NCBI RefSeq assembly: GCF_025370935.1 | Contig: NC_133477.1 | Coordinates: 1,982,065 to 2,046,064, forward strand | Origin: Choristoneura fumiferana | Taxonomy: Eukaryota > Arthropoda > Insecta > Lepidoptera > Tortricidae | DNA length: 64,000 nucleotides | Reading direction: 5' to 3' | In this document: in pieces, positions 51,345-63,644 of the stretch | Layout of the letters: each line of letters begins with the position of its first letter | Position numbering within the stretch: the stretch's first letter is position 1 | The notes under the pieces: generated by a model | Database searches by the model: none | The model's input: the letters and a program-made list of their open reading frames with translations, nothing else | What the model was told of the DNA's origin: nothing | Program-made: the position numbers and the translations under genes

Positions 51345-51500
51345 ATAGGTGCAGAGAAAAATCAGAAATAAGACCAGCGCTGGGAATCGAACTCAGGTCC
51401 TCGGCATTCCGTGCCGTGTGCTATACCGCTACACCAAAAATAAATTTGGAATTGAAATAAAAAATACAAAAAGATTCCAAAAAACCAATCTTACTGTTAG
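51345..51500 (-). mobile_element. SINE family E, internally deleted
   Basis: The tRNA-like head (GACCAGCGCTGGGAATCGAAC to GCTACACCA) runs directly into the tail end AATTTGGAATTGAAATAAAAA...AAACCAATC. Confidence 0.65.
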
Positions 51501-51701
51501 ATATGTCGCGCGAACTAAGAACTCAAAGCGACAATTTGCCTAGAAAACCAGTAACTTTTCTAACTCAGTCTGTAACAAAATACTTGTACTTGCACGTGAG
51601 ATATTCCATTTTAGCTCTTTAGCCTAAGCATAAGTAAACCTTTAGTGATACGAATCACTCAAATACCAATCAAAATGATCTTGCTCGAATACCCCATTCA
51701 T

Positions 51702-52315
51702 AATATCCTAAATAATAAATGCGTAAGTTTGTGGGTGAGTGAGTATGTTTGTTATTCCACGCTGCAATTTGGTATGTAGATAGCTGGACATCTGAAATGA
51801 AACATAGACTACTTTTTATTCCGATATTTCCACGAGATAGGGGTAAAATCTATAGATAGGATAGGGGATAGAGGATAGGGTATCTTTCTATTTGTTTCTT
51901 TTTAGATTTACTTCTTTTTTTTTTTTTATTTATGTCGCTTTCCGTGAAGTCGCCCAAGCGGTCTCAGCGGAAGACCAGCGGTTGGCTCTCTACGGCCAAC
52001 ACTATGCTGAGCTGAGACCGTTTCGCGATTTCGCAAATACTGTCATTAATATTTATTTTATACTTGTTTTATTTTGTGTAGGTACTTATGTAATTTTGCG
52101 AATTAGCGAATAAACGTTTCTATTCTATATAAAATCTCGAAACAACCGCTGGGCTGAGAGTCATGAAATTTTACATGATTGTTTTAATGTAACGTCAATG
52201 AAAACCACGACTTAATTTTCGGGAAATCCCACGGGAATTTTTCAGAATCCCGAAATTTTAATTCAGATGCTGGACCAATGATTTACGTGTGCAAAGCCGC
52301 GGTTAAACACTAGTA
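51702..52315 (+). mobile_element. Helitron-like repeat with a T-rich insert
   Basis: AATAATAAATGCGTAAGTTTG at the start and GCAAAGCCGCGGTTAAACACTAGTA at the end are family ends. From about 51905 to 52135 an unrelated T-run-bounded piece (ending AATAAACGTTTCTATTC) interrupts it. Confidence 0.5.
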
Positions 52316-53051
52316 TTATAAATGCGAAAGTTTGTGAGTGAGTGAAAGAGTATGTTTGTTACTTCTTGACGCTGAAACGGCTGGACGGATTTGGATGAAA
52401 TTTAACAAAAAGTTATTTTAAAACTTAATTTTTTTTTTTTTTTTTTTTATACGACTGGATGGCAAACGAGCAAGTGGGTCTCCTGATGTAAGAGATCACC
52501 ACCGCCCATAAACATCTGCAAACCAGGGGAATTGCAGATGCGTTGCCAACCTAGAGGCCTAAGATGGGATAACTCAAGTGCCAGTAATTTCACCGGTTGT
52601 CTTACTCTCCAGCCGAAACACAACAGTGCAACACTGCTGCTTCACGGCAGGATTAGCGAGCAAGATGGTGGTAGCAATCCGGGCGGACCTTGCACAAGGT
52701 CCTACCACCTGCAAGCAATTTAAAACATAGGATACTTTTTATTCCAATATTCCCACGGGATAGGGATAAAATCTCGAAATAACAACCGCTAGGCTTAAGA
52801 GTTATGAAATTTGGTATGTAGGTAGCTGGTCGTCTGGAATAACACATAGTGACATAGGCTATTTTCACACGGGATAGGGACAAAATCATGAAATTTCAAC
52901 CGCTGGATTTAGAGTCTTGAAATATTGGAAAGGTATTCTTAACACCACCTCAATGAAGATCATGATTTAAATTTTGGGAATTTTTAAAAATCCCAAAATT
53001 TCAATTCAGCTGCTGCTGGATCTAATAATTTACGAGTGCGAAGCCGCGGGT
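52309..53051 (+). mobile_element. Second Helitron-like repeat, joined end to end
   Basis: It opens ACTAGTATTATAAATGCGAAAG at the end of the previous copy and closes GCGAAGCCGCGGGTAC. It is interrupted by the family-B retroposon at 52429-52714. The adjacent end-to-end arrangement fits Helitron tandem insertion, but this is inferred. Confidence 0.5.
52429..52714 (-). mobile_element. Retroposon family B, full copy
   Basis: The T run at 52429-52449 marks the poly(A) end; the 5' end on the minus strand is TTGCAGGTGGTAGGACC. TTTTAAAACTTAA before and ATTTAAAACATAG after are a probable imperfect target duplication. Confidence 0.78.
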
Positions 53052-53284
53052 ACTTTAATGTTATATTACAATTATGAAAGTAGCTCTGTCTTCCTATCTG
53101 TTACGTCTTCACGTTTAAACTGCTGAACCAAATGGTTTCTGTGACAGTTGTTGACTGTTAGTGCTAGCATCGTCAGGTCCATTTGACTACTTTAACATTT
53201 GCATTACGTTTGTGATTGCACAAATAACTAAATGAGTCGACTGTAACGTCCCTCTGTACAACGCTATGTAGCAATATTACGCCT

Positions 53285-53300
53285 ATCTTAAAACCTTCAT
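53285..53300. repeat. 16-bp target duplication of the RTE LINE
   Basis: ATCTTAAAACCTTCAT here is repeated exactly at 56465-56480, bracketing the LINE. Confidence 0.85.
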
Positions 53301-56300
53301 CATGTCAGCCGAAAGACGTCCACTGCTGGACATAGGCCTCCCCCAAGGCTCTCCACTCAGACCGGTCTTGTGCTTTCCGCATCCACCGCGATCCCGCGAT
53401 CTTAACCAAGTCGTCGCTCCATCTTGTTGGAGGCCTACCGACAGCTCGTCTCCCGGTCCGCGGACGCCATTCGAGAACCTTCTGGCCCCATCGGCCATCC
53501 GTCCTGCGAGCAATGTGCCCCGCCCACTGCCACTTTAGTTTCGCAATTCTTCGGGCTATGTCGGTAACCTTAGTTCTACTGCGGATATCATCATTTCTAA
53601 TTCTATCCCGCAGAGAAACCCCGAGCATAGCCCTCTCCATAGCCTCTGAATGACTTTGAGTTTTCTCATGAGGCCCATCGTTAGCGCCCACGTCTCAGAT
53701 CCGTATGTCATCACTGGCAACACACACTGGTCAAAGACTTTTGACTTCAAACACTGCGGTAATTTGGACGAAAAGACACTGCGAAGCTTCCCGAACGCTG
53801 CCCAGCCGAGTCGGATTCGACGAGTGATCTCTTTCTCAAAGTTGGACCTACCTAACTGGACCGTTTGTCCCAGGTATACATAGTCGTCAACAACTTCGAG
53901 CGCAGAGTCTCCGACTATTACGGGAGTTGGTACAACATGGACATTAGACATGACTTTCGTCTTGTCCATGTTCATTTTCAGGCCAACTCGGTCGGAAACT
54001 CTACTGAGGTCAGCGAGCATAGCACCGAGGTCCTCCATGGTCTCAGCCATGACTACAATGTCGTCGGCGAATCGAAGATGAGTGAAGTACTCGCCATTAA
54101 TGTTGATGCCTCGTCCTTTCCAGTCCAAAACCTTAAAAGCATCCTCCAATGCAGCGGTGAACAGTTTCGGAGAGATCACATCTCCTTGTCTGACTCCCCG
54201 CTGCAGAGGAATAGGCTTCGTGCTCTGATCCTGTAATCGGACGGACATAGTGGCGTTTTCGTACAGACACTTCAACACTTCGATATACCGATAGTCAACT
54301 TGGCACCGCTGGAGAGCCTGCAGCACAGCCCAAGTCTCGATCGAATCGAAGGCTTTCTCGTAGTCCACAAATGCTAGGCAAAGGGGAGGTTATACTCTTC
54401 AGTCTTCTGTATAACCTGCCGCAGCGCATGTATGTGGTCTACGGTACTATAGCCTTTTCGGAAGCCGGCTTGTTCGGGAGGCTGGAAGTCGTCAAGCCTG
54501 CGTGTGAGACGGTTTGTGATGACCCTGGAAAATAGCTTGTAAACATGGCTCAGAAGTGAGATGGGTCTATAGTTCTTCAGCAAGGTGTTATCACCTTTTT
54601 TGAAGAAGAGCACCACCACACTTCTGTTCCATGCTTTCGGCGTTCTCCCTTGGTGAAGGACGGAACTAAACAGCGTCTGAAGGCCCTTAAGGACTGGTCT
54701 ACCACCCGCCTTCAGGAGTTCGGCTGTAATTCCGTCGTCACCCGGGGCTTTGCCATTCTTAAGCTGCTTGAGGGCCATACTAATCTCGTACAGGCTGACG
54801 TCCGGGATGTCTTCGGTATAGTGTCGGGTTAATCTAGCCCTCGGGTCTTTAGCTAGATTTTCGACAGGTGTTCGGGTTGTCGTGTATAGCTGTCCATAAA
54901 ACCTCTCAACTTCCTCCAACAGCTCAGGTTTGGATGAAACGATTCTGCCGTCGTCGGTCTTGAGCTTCATCAACTGGCTTTGACCAACAGACAGATCCCT
55001 GGTAAACACCTTAGAGCCCCTGTTACGCTCAATAGCTCTTCAATACTGGTAGTATTAAATCGGCGTACATCGCGCTTCAGAGACTTTGAGATCTGTCTGT
55101 TGAGCTGCCGATAGCGACAAGCGTCACCAGAAGACTGCAGAATCATCTCACGCCTCACCTCCATGAGCCTAAGGGTGGAATCCGAAAGCCTTTTGGTTCT
55201 AGTACGGCGGGTCTTGAAGAACTTAGACCCGACCATATGGACAGCTTCCACAAACCCGTCGTTGTAATCGTCCACCTCGCTACCTAGGCATTCGAAACGA
55301 TTTTGAAGTTCGAGCTGAAAGCTCTCGGGGTTTTGGAGCTGAGCAGGTTCTGGGCGGAGCGTAGATTTCATCAGTCGAGACCTTTCAAGCTTGAACTGGA
55401 TATTCAATGAGCCTCGTACCATACGATGATCACTCCCGGTTTTAAACGCACTGATCACGGAGACATCATTGAATATGTGCTTTTTCGTCGACATGATAAA
55501 ATCTATCTCATTCCTCGTAACACCATCAGGGCTCATCCAGGTCCACTTCCTATGCTCACGTTTCCTGAAGAAGGAGTTCATCATATAGAGTCCCTCCTTC
55601 TCCATAAAACCGGCCAGTAGGTGGCCCGGTGATTCCTACGCCCCACTCCAAATTCCCCACTCTCAGTTCTTCACCGTCTCGTTTACCCAGCTTTGCTTTG
55701 AAGTCCCCATAACAACCGTGAAGTGAGTTCTGGAGCTATGCGTGGCTCTGGAAATGTCCTCATACATAGCCTCCATCTCATCGTTGGAGTGCGTCGAGGT
55801 CGGAGCGTATACCTGTATGACCTTCAAACGAATATCGTGGGTCATTCTGAGTACAAGGCATGCTACCCGGTTCGACACACTCTCGATCTTCACCACGTTG
55901 TTCACGAGGGACCTGTGGACGATAAACCCGACACCTCCCTGGGACTGGTGTTCGCCCTCCCGGAAATAGAGCAAGTTACCGGACTTAAGAGTTATCGTGT
56001 CCTCCCCCTCTCTACGGACTTCTGATAACCCTATGATTTCCCATCGTAACCTGCTCAATTCTTCCTCCAGTTCCAGTATCCTTTCATCGGTCCGCAGTGT
56101 TCGGCAGTTATATGTTGCCAGGGCCAAAGGTTGTCGTTTTTTGTAGCCGGGCCTCTGCCGGTGATTAGCTATAGCACCCCCTGCCCGCGCGTTACCATGG
56201 CCGCTACCGGAGCCAGGAATAGCAGGGCCGCCGGGGACTAGGGGTCTGGGCTGATTGTGTGGATTCATTAGTTTTATATCTTGTACCTTGGGGGGAAAAA

Positions 56301-56464
56301 TGCCTTAGTCGCCACGCTTGGCAGGCGGGTTGGCGACCGCAGTTATATCCGATAGTTCGCGGAGGACGCTGCTGCCCATCCTCCGGTTTATCCCTTAGTC
56401 GCCTCTTACGACACCCACGGGAAGAGAGGGGGTGGTGCAATTCTTGACCGACACCACACGGAAG
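53301..56464 (-). mobile_element. RTE-clade non-LTR retrotransposon, nearly full length
   Basis: This 3.16-kb element is on the minus strand, with 16-bp target duplications and a 3' end GGCTGACATGATG. Its single long frame encodes an AP-type endonuclease followed by reverse transcriptase, the plan and size of RTE elements. Shorter copies of its 3' end lie at 45183, 56744 and, more diverged, at 165, 37470, 41848 and 60062. Confidence 0.88.
53305..56268 (-). pseudogene. RTE endonuclease-reverse transcriptase, interrupted
   Basis: The minus-strand order is MNPHNQPRPL (56268), endonuclease LATYNCRTL, SEVRREG and YAPTSTHS, then EIDFIMS and SDHRMV in the next open segment (54970-55605). RT NYRPISLLS and GFRKGYSTVDH follow at 54374-55009, then MDYEKAFDS and FADDIVVM at 53556-54368. 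The C-terminus (KWQWAGHIARR, RWSDDLVKIAG) is at 53305-53691. A stop/indel at 55606-55662 and frame changes near 54990, 54370 and 53650 break the product, so this copy is inactive although every catalytic motif can still be seen. Confidence 0.8.
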
Positions 56465-56743
56465 ATCTTAAAACCTTCATTTAATGAAATTCTTTGCGCA
56501 TGTTGTTAAGAGACGCGGGTTCATATCCCGTCTGACCTTTTTTAAAGTATTTTTGGGTTTTTCAAAAATCATAATCGGATAGCATTTCTATTCCTTTCAT
56601 TTGTAGTTCTATGGAAAAAGCCCTTACGCAATAACAAGGGATTAGAATGGTTTTAGTTCACATTACTAAGACAATTTTAGCCTAGGAATTGTATGAAATG
56701 ATCTGTAACGATCTTTGTAGGTTTGTGTGTTTGTCTTTGTAGG

Positions 56744-57051
56744 CTCAAAGTCATTCAGAGGGCTATGGAGAGGTCTATGCTCGGGGTTTCTCTGCGGTAT
56801 GGAAACAGAAATGATGTTATCCGCAGTAGAACTAAGGTTACCGACATGGGCCGAAGAATTGCGAAACTGAAGTGGCAGTGGGCGGGGCACATTCCTCGTA
56901 GGACTGATGGCCGATGGGGTCAGAAGGTTCTCGAATGGCGTCCGCGGACCGGGAGCTGTACCGCTCTAACAAGATGGAGCGAAGACCTGGTTAAGATAAG
57001 ATAAGACTGAAGAGCCTTGTGGGGGCCTATGTCCAGCAGTGGATATGATTA
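56744..57051 (+). mobile_element. 5'-truncated RTE LINE with 10-bp target duplication
   Basis: TCTTTGTAGG at 56734-56743 and 57052-57061 flank a copy of the last ~300 bp of the LINE (from CTCAAAGTCATTCAGAGGGC to CAGCAGTGGATATGATTA). It lies only 264 bp from the upstream duplication of the long copy, in the opposite orientation. It has an internal deletion near 56955-57005. Confidence 0.8.
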
Positions 57052-57262
57052 TCTTTGTAGGATGAATTAGAATAGGGCGGATCCATCTTTTCCCGTGGGT
57101 GTCGTAGCGACTAAGACTTAAGTTCTCTACTCACTACACCGTATCATGACGTGGCCGTGACAGTAATAGGATCGTATTAGGCACGGAATGTCAAGCGCAT
57201 ACATGACATGCGAAGGCGACAGTTGGTTAGGAAACGTGCTAGTGGCATAGTCTGATACTTTT

Positions 57263-57292
57263 CAATCATCATCATCATCCCAGCCTATATAA
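57263..57292 (-). mobile_element. SINE family A, tail part (split)
   Basis: TCAATCATCATCATCATCCCAGCCTATATAA is the reversed tail of SINE A. The body resumes at 58858 (TCCACTGCTGGGCACAAGCC) and is cut off at about 58896. The piggyBac-like element lies between. Confidence 0.7.
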
Positions 57293-58853
57293 CCCTTAAA
57301 TTGGCACTGTGCATCACCGTGTACGTTAGTAAATAAAAAATCCTATCATCAATATATATATTTTTTGAAACTTTTACGACTAAAAACTACTAAATAATTT
57401 ATGATGAATGGTTGAAAAAATATGTGACTTGGCAATAATTTCAAATTAAGTCAGTGTCAAAAATAAGTTCAACGCGGCGTCGCATTCTAGTACCTAGGGA
57501 AAGCTTTATTAAAAAATTCAACTTTTTTCTATGCAAGTTATGCTTATTATGTTTTGTGTTTTAGAAAAGGCTAAAGTATACGAACAATTGGTTCTTTTGT
57601 GTACATTCAGCATCATAACAACGATAATCACTGTTGAATTAGAACGTACGCCACGGTTACCGTCGCCAAGTTTGTGAAGAAGTACTTACATTCAACTACG
57701 GTAACCACCATGTACGTTTGCCAACTACAAAGGTGAATTAACTTCGGTACCACGGTGTACATTACCAAGTTCCCTGTACATTTTTTGATTTCAAATTAAC
57801 GATTTTACGTCCCCTTGTTTATTTTAAATCTTTTAAACAGTATGCTTTTCTTCTTTGTCTGCAGTGCTTAACATAAAGTCGACACCGCATAAGATTTTAG
57901 CTTTAATTCCCGTAGAAAATGCATGTTATGATGTTGGGCTCTAATCCGGACGAGGAAATTAAACCGCACGCACGCCACAATTCGATTCTGATGATAGCTC
58001 TGATGCACCATCTCTAAACTTCTTTGGAACGTTTGAATTGCTATTCTGCTTATTGGATGAGCATAAGGTTGATAAAATATATATGTATGTATATCCAAAC
58101 CGATTGAATTCTGAAAGCATGCACGATGCTTCTTTGACCATTAGAGAAAAAGTTCTGCCCTGGCCATCCACAGTTATATGATGCTTTGCCCACATTAAAC
58201 TCTATGCAATCCATAGCCACGCCATCTACACTTGAGCGCGTTTAGAACTCAACCAGAGCTCATCTTCAGAGCAACTCATATATGCCCCTTTTTTCGCTGT
58301 TGGAAAACACGAAATTGCTTTTTGACAGTTGCACAATATATTTGATTTGGATAGGTACGAGTATTTAAGTAAATGTAAACAAACTTCAGTTGCTAGATTG
58401 TCACATTCAAGATTTAAACATTTTACTTGTCTATCATTGTAATACTAACTAGACTAGTGTATTTCAATACAGATAGTATGTTTAGATAGTTTAATGGGGA
58501 AATTTCATTATTTAAGACACCAATTGACGGTGTTTTGTTTACATTTAGTTAAATACAATACCAAATATACCAAAACCAAAACCAAGTATAAATGATGTTT
58601 TTTTAAAAAATTAGGTTTTTTTTTATATAAAAGTTTACTGCCTCATTGGCAGCGGTAACCAGCGTGTACACAAAATAATGTTACTTTGTTCTTATAGAAT
58701 TGGAACGTGCATGGTGATGTACATAGATTTCTGAAAAACCAATAATGCTAGATTTTTTTTTTAATTTTTCTGTAGACCTAAGACGGTATTTAAATCAAGG
58801 TATGATACTGTATCACTTGTTTTTGTATTTTTTTACTCTTGCCAATTTAAGGG
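57293..58853. mobile_element. piggyBac-like element inserted in a SINE
   Basis: The ends CCCTTAAATTGGCA and TGCCAATTTAAGGG-like CTTGCCAATTTAAGGG bound 1561 bp, flanked by ATAA on both sides (57289-57292, 58854-58857). CCCTT ends and a 4-bp duplication fit piggyBac, whose usual site is TTAA; ATAA is a variant. On the plus strand near 57973-58040 a broken frame gives FDSDDSSDAPS, an acidic segment like piggyBac transposase N-termini. No catalytic core remains. Several GTACG/CCACGGTGTAC-like words recur inside. Confidence 0.6.
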
Positions 58854-59494
58854 ATAAGTCCACTGCTGGGCACAAGCCTCCTCTCAGAATGAGAGGGTTT
58901 TTCAATACAAAAAATATATTTTTGCCTGACACGGTGCTACGAGTATTACGGTTATGGTTATGGTATGATCGCTGTTATGGCTTCCTAATGTTTTTTGTAG
59001 CTTATTATATTAACAACAACGGATTTAACTTAAATAAATGTGATTCTGTCTCCATCTACTGGAACACAACAAACAGAGACGGCATTTAATTTAATCAATG
59101 GCTGGTGAAACAGAGGTTAATCTATTTAATTTTCCCAACAAATTATTTACGGTTTTGTTTTCCCGTTCGGTTTTTTTTTTCTTAATTTTATCAATTATGT
59201 AGTGGCAGTTTCATACAGAGATGAACGAAAATTCCTGTGGGAAATTAGCAAAGCTTAGAGTTCCAATTCAACTAGACTTTTATTGGTCCACGTGACCGAA
59301 GCTGCGAGTACGGTACTGGTCCTGCCGCCAACGATGAACGAGTAGCGAGTGGAGCTAAAAACTAGATGAATTGGCGAGCAGAGAGATGCGAGTGTAGTTC
59401 GAATAGTTTTGTCACTGGGCTAGAAGCGACTGTATGACAGGATGTGCGACAGGAGAATACTCGCACTGTGGAGGAGTTAAATTTGTTTGTTTGT

Positions 59495-59895
59495 TTGGTA
59501 TGATTGGTTTTTTGGAGTCTTTTTGTAATTTTTATTTCAACTCCAAATTTGTTACTTTTACGGGTATCCCGTGAAACCATATCGAAAATACAAACTGAGA
59601 AATGGATGCACAGAAAAACCAGAAAAAGAGACCAGCTGGGAATCGAACGCGCTGGAAATAGGAAAGAAATCGTGTCTGTACTCCTATCCAGTGCTGGTGT
59701 AGCGGTATAGCACGTAGCACGGAATGCTGAGGACCTCGGTTCGATTCCCAGCGCTGGTTTCTTTTACTGGTTTTTCTGTGCATCTATGTTTCAGCTTGTA
59801 TTTTTGATGTGGATTTTACGGGATCACGGTAAAGGTAACAAAATTGGAGTTGAAATAAAAAATACAAAAAGACTCCAAAAACCAATCTTAAAAAA
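59495..59895. mobile_element. SINE family E foldback pair
   Basis: 59495-59660 is a minus-strand copy (tail TTGGTTTTTTGGAGTC... then head fragment). 59680-59895 is a plus-strand copy with a complete head (GGTGTAGCGGTATAGCACG, GGTTCGATTCCCAGC) and tail to AAACCAATC. The two halves form a long palindrome. Confidence 0.65.
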
Positions 59896-60061
59896 ATATT
59901 GTCCTGTTTAGCCCGTAAGTCAGATTATCATAAAATATTGGTCACGGTATTTTTGCTTTTGTCAATCATAAAAAATTGGGCTTATATTCTGTTTCTACGG
60001 CACGCGAAAAAACGAACATTAGAGAAGAATATATTTTTCCCCATGCACTTTTTATCCTGTG

Positions 60062-60210
60062 TAGGGCGTCCTGAGGCACGGTGGACGTATGACGTTAAGA
60101 GAGTCGCTGGCGGCGGATGGATGCGAGGGGCTGAAGACAGGGTGTTGTGGAAGATGGAAGACCCATGTCCAGTCCAGTAGTACGGCTGTAGGCTGATGAT
60201 GTTGATGATT
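60062..60210 (+). repeat. Diverged RTE-type LINE 3' end
   Basis: GGCACGGTGGACG, GTCGCTGGCGGCGGATGGATG and GACCCATGTCCAGTCCAG lead into GGCTGATGATGTTGATGA. The block order equals that of the LINE (RWSDDLVKIAGSRWM-type end). It is a separate subfamily, with no working frame beyond 93 codons. Confidence 0.6.
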
Positions 60211-60214
60211 ACTT

Positions 60215-60990
60215 TTTATCATTTGCTCTTAGTACAAATTTTCAAAGTATGGGCTGTTAGTGGTCCTTCAAGACAATAGAGCTTGTTGTATCATGTCAAT
60301 ACACAAAAATTAAATACAAAAAAAAAAAAAATTTAGGGATTTTTGAAAGTCTTGTTTATACCGTGTCGTATTCGTTTCATTGTCGTTTTAGAGGTGCAAT
60401 ATTTTGTACATTCCTTGAGCGAGAAAATAGTTGGTAGCTCACCGCTTCCTTGACGGTAGTGGAACAATTGCCTAAAACCTATTCAATATTTTCATCACAA
60501 TACATGTACTCCATTCCTTTTCAATTAATTATCCCGTCGCTTTCGCTGGAATTCAGTTGAAAACATTAGCGAAGACAATTTGTATTGTACATGATGTTAC
60601 TTGACAATTTATATTTGTTTCTCCCAGCGCAAAAGGTAGTAACTCGAATCAAGGACACGTGGTGTTTGAATCTTAGCGTGTCGTATTAAAGTTCAAATTA
60701 GAAGTGAATTTTACTTGGAAGTTGTTTCTGTTTGAACAGAAACGTGTGATTTATTTGCCGGCAACTGGATTGAAAGCTTGTATCCGTTCAGATGTTTAAA
60801 TTTGTTAAAGATTCAATGGCAGCACTAGAAGTGTTTGGGTATTTTTGAAATTCTAAATTAGGTTAAATTTAGTATTAAGGCCTAGCTTTTATAAAATAAC
60901 TAGCCTTTATCTGTGGCATCGCTCGAGTAATAGATCTGACAGTTGAACTTCCGGGATTATTCCAAAGTAATTCCCAAAAATGACATCGTG
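60215..60990. other. No gene seen
   Basis: AT-rich DNA without recognisable domains or repeat ends. An A13 run lies at 60317-60329. Confidence 0.4.
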
Positions 60991-60993
60991 AAT

Positions 60994-61192
60994 GCAACAC
61001 CAGGGGTATTGCAGATGCGTTGCCAACCTAGAGGCCTAAGATGGAATACTCAAGTGCCAGTAATTTCACCGGCTGTCTTACTCTCCACGCCGAAACACAA
61101 CAGTGCAAGCACTGCTGCTTCACGGCAGGATTAGCGAGTAAGATGGTGGTAGCAATCCGGGCAGACCTTGCACAAGGTCTTACCACCTGCAA
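60994..61192 (-). mobile_element. Retroposon family B, lacking its poly(A) end
   Basis: It matches the other copies from CAACACCAGGGGTATTGCAG to CTTACCACCTGC. About 75 bp including the A tail are missing, so the element was truncated at its 3' end by a later event. Confidence 0.72.
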
Positions 61193-61539
61193 TAATGAAT
61201 TATAAGTAGGATTTACTTATTATTAATTATGTGGACGACCCTTAACGTTGAAGAGGCCCAGATAATTCGTAAGAAGGTTTAAATTAAATTTATTAACGCA
61301 GTGTACGTTTGTGTACACAAGAAACGGGGGTTTAACAATATGTCAGCGTTAATTGCGAGAATGGAATTTCTGAAACGCTTTAGGGTCCATTTTAGGAAGG
61401 GGTACAATTTGAGACATTAATTCTCAGGCCTTAAGTGTTAGTTTTTAGTATCACAATAGAATGCTATGAAAACAAATGTTTTGACACTACAAATTAAATT
61501 TAAAATCTGAATATTTTCACGAGCACGACCAACATTTTT

Positions 61540-61756
61540 AACCCCCGATGCAAAAAGAGGGGTGTTATAAGTTTGACCGCTATGTGTGTCTGTGTGTGTA
61601 TGTCTGTCGTACGTAGCTCCTAAACGGGTGAACCGATTTGAATGCGGTATTTTAATTGAAAGCAGGGTTTCTAGCAATGGTTCTTAGACATGTTTTATCA
61701 AAATTGGTTCAGCCGTTTTTGAGATATTGAACTTTGAAGTGACAATGTCGGGGGTT
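61540..61756. mobile_element. Family D element with AACCCCCGA ends
   Basis: AACCCCCGATG at the left and GTCGGGGGTT at the right are inverted ends of a 217-bp non-coding element containing GGGGTGTTATAAGTTTGACC, GTGTGTCTGTG and ACCGATTTGAATGCGG. A partial copy is at 2303. Confidence 0.65.
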
Positions 61757-63435
61757 TTCCAACTATAATATATTGGTTAGGTTATTACCCAACAAAACAT
61801 AGTTATAAAATTGACAGAAACTCTAACAGCGATCCAGATATGCAAGTTTGTGTAATAAACGATGCATCGCGTGATAAAATAGACTAGCTTAATTATGAAT
61901 TGCTAAATGAGTAAAAAAAACGTACTTATCAAAAGTACGTTAATTTTTGTTACCATATATTACCGTCTTTTACCGGACCAATTTTACCGCTCTACATTTC
62001 TACTGATATAACTTACCGTCAGGTGAACCCTTTATTCGTTTGCCACACCTACATCAAAATTAAAAAATTAAACTGTCACATCTTTAAATTTTATGAAACT
62101 TGTATGAAACGCTCAAATCCCTCTTTCAATCTATACTCTTTGTTCTCTTGTGCGATGGTGAAAATGCTTCGATGCCCTCCGGAAAATTCAAAGGGGGGCT
62201 TAAAAGCCTACTAACAACATTCTGGAACTCGATGAAACGAATAGCGTTCTCAAACACTGAATCCACCTTTTGCATGCTGTCGGTATTTGTAGCGCAAATT
62301 GGGCGTCTCTTACTAGAGAGGGACCTAATTGAAACCAGAAACCGATGTTTTATGACGTAACGAGGAATAAAAAAATGCTACCAAAATTCATGGTCAGAAA
62401 TAGTTCTTTATGACAAGTCATTATGACAAGGTTCTGAGGTGGTTAAATTGGTTGGTTGACTGTATCTACTTCCATGTTACTATCAAGAAACAACCCGTTA
62501 ATGATTAGGTAATAAATTACAGGTCGCCAGGAACATTAAATAATAGCGCAATACGAAATGCAGTAGAAAGTAATAGTAGATTATTGTCGTGGCCTGGAAG
62601 TAGGCAATTGCTGGCTGAGTATGAGTATTAAATGGACGAGCTTGCGAGTCCGTTTAACGAATACGAAGCCAGCAATATTGCTATTCCAGCCGAGACTAAT
62701 GTAAAGCTTTTCTCAAAAAAGGGGAATAATTCTGAAATAGGATAGGTAAACTTTCTCTCAAAATAATAAAATTATAGCATTTAATTTTATTCCATTTAAT
62801 GCTTTGCCACTTTTTTTCTTAAAATTTGCAGGTTTTTTTCATTAAAAATAAACCACAAGCTGTTTCAGACCCAATGAAAAAAGTCCGGAGTTCCAACAAA
62901 ATATCTGATACTGGCCATTAGACTTGGCTGTGTATACGACTTGTGCCAACATTTCCATGGCCTTTTTAACTTTTAAAAAAACTTGTGACTGATTGCAGGC
63001 GCGGTAATTTATTATTGTCGAGCTATCCAATCTTTTTAACTTTTTAATTTTTCGCTGACCATAATCTATGCACTTCACCTTCTGATTATGTAAAGCATAA
63101 TGTCAACTTTTACGGACATTTTCGAGAAAAAACATTTTTTTTCGTGTCTGGTTTTAAAACCGATACCGTCACATCCCTCGTGATCTATGCGGACGCGCGA
63201 GCGCAGAATTCTAACTCGCTGACTGTGACGTTTCGTTATTCCATTGTTTTATTGGTACAAATTGTTTTATTTATACATTGTTAGTCCGATTGATTTATTT
63301 ATGCGCGCGCAGTTGAAAGAACGTCATTGAATGCGTGGATGACAAAAGTAGTTAAGGTGCCAAAGGTTGCCATTGCGTAGTTTGGAAGTCGTTCTAGTAT
63401 TTATTATCGTTAGCGTAAACTGCGCACACGCACGT
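61757..63435. other. No gene supported; one hairpin
   Basis: Short frames at 62023-62360 and on the minus strand at 62842-63078 show no domain. 62608-62690 folds as a hairpin: ATTGCTGGCT with AGCCAGCAAT outside, and GTATTAAATGGAC with GTCCGTTTAACGAATAC inside, around GAGCTTGCGA. Confidence 0.4.
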
Positions 63436-63644
63436 ACGGAATTATATTTGATATTTACCACGAGCTTTACGGTGAAGGAAAACATCGTGAGGAAACCTGT
63501 ACAACAAACCTGCGAAGCAATTCAATGGTGTGTGTGAAGTTCCCAATCCGCACTGGGCCCGTGTGAGAACTACTGCCCAAGCCCTCTCATTCCGAGAGGT
63601 GGCCTGTGCCCTGCAGTGGGACGCATATAGGCTGGGATGATGTT
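63436..63644 (+). mobile_element. SINE family A, 5'-truncated
   Basis: From CGTACGGAATTATATTTGAT to GGCTGGGATGATG. The tRNA-like head is missing. Confidence 0.78.

Noticed and set aside
53302..53538. Plus-strand frame of 78 codons, and its near twin on the minus strand at 45160-45420
   Set aside because: Antisense shadow of the conserved RTE C-terminal region; repeated only because the LINE is repeated.
58745..59089. 114-codon hydrophobic frame
   Set aside because: Spans the right end of the piggyBac-like element, a SINE fragment and flanking DNA, so it is a chance frame.
59899..60180. 93-codon frame ending GGGWMRGAEDRVLWKMEDPCP
   Set aside because: Its end is the decayed RTE C-terminus and its start is unrelated AT-rich sequence; not a gene.
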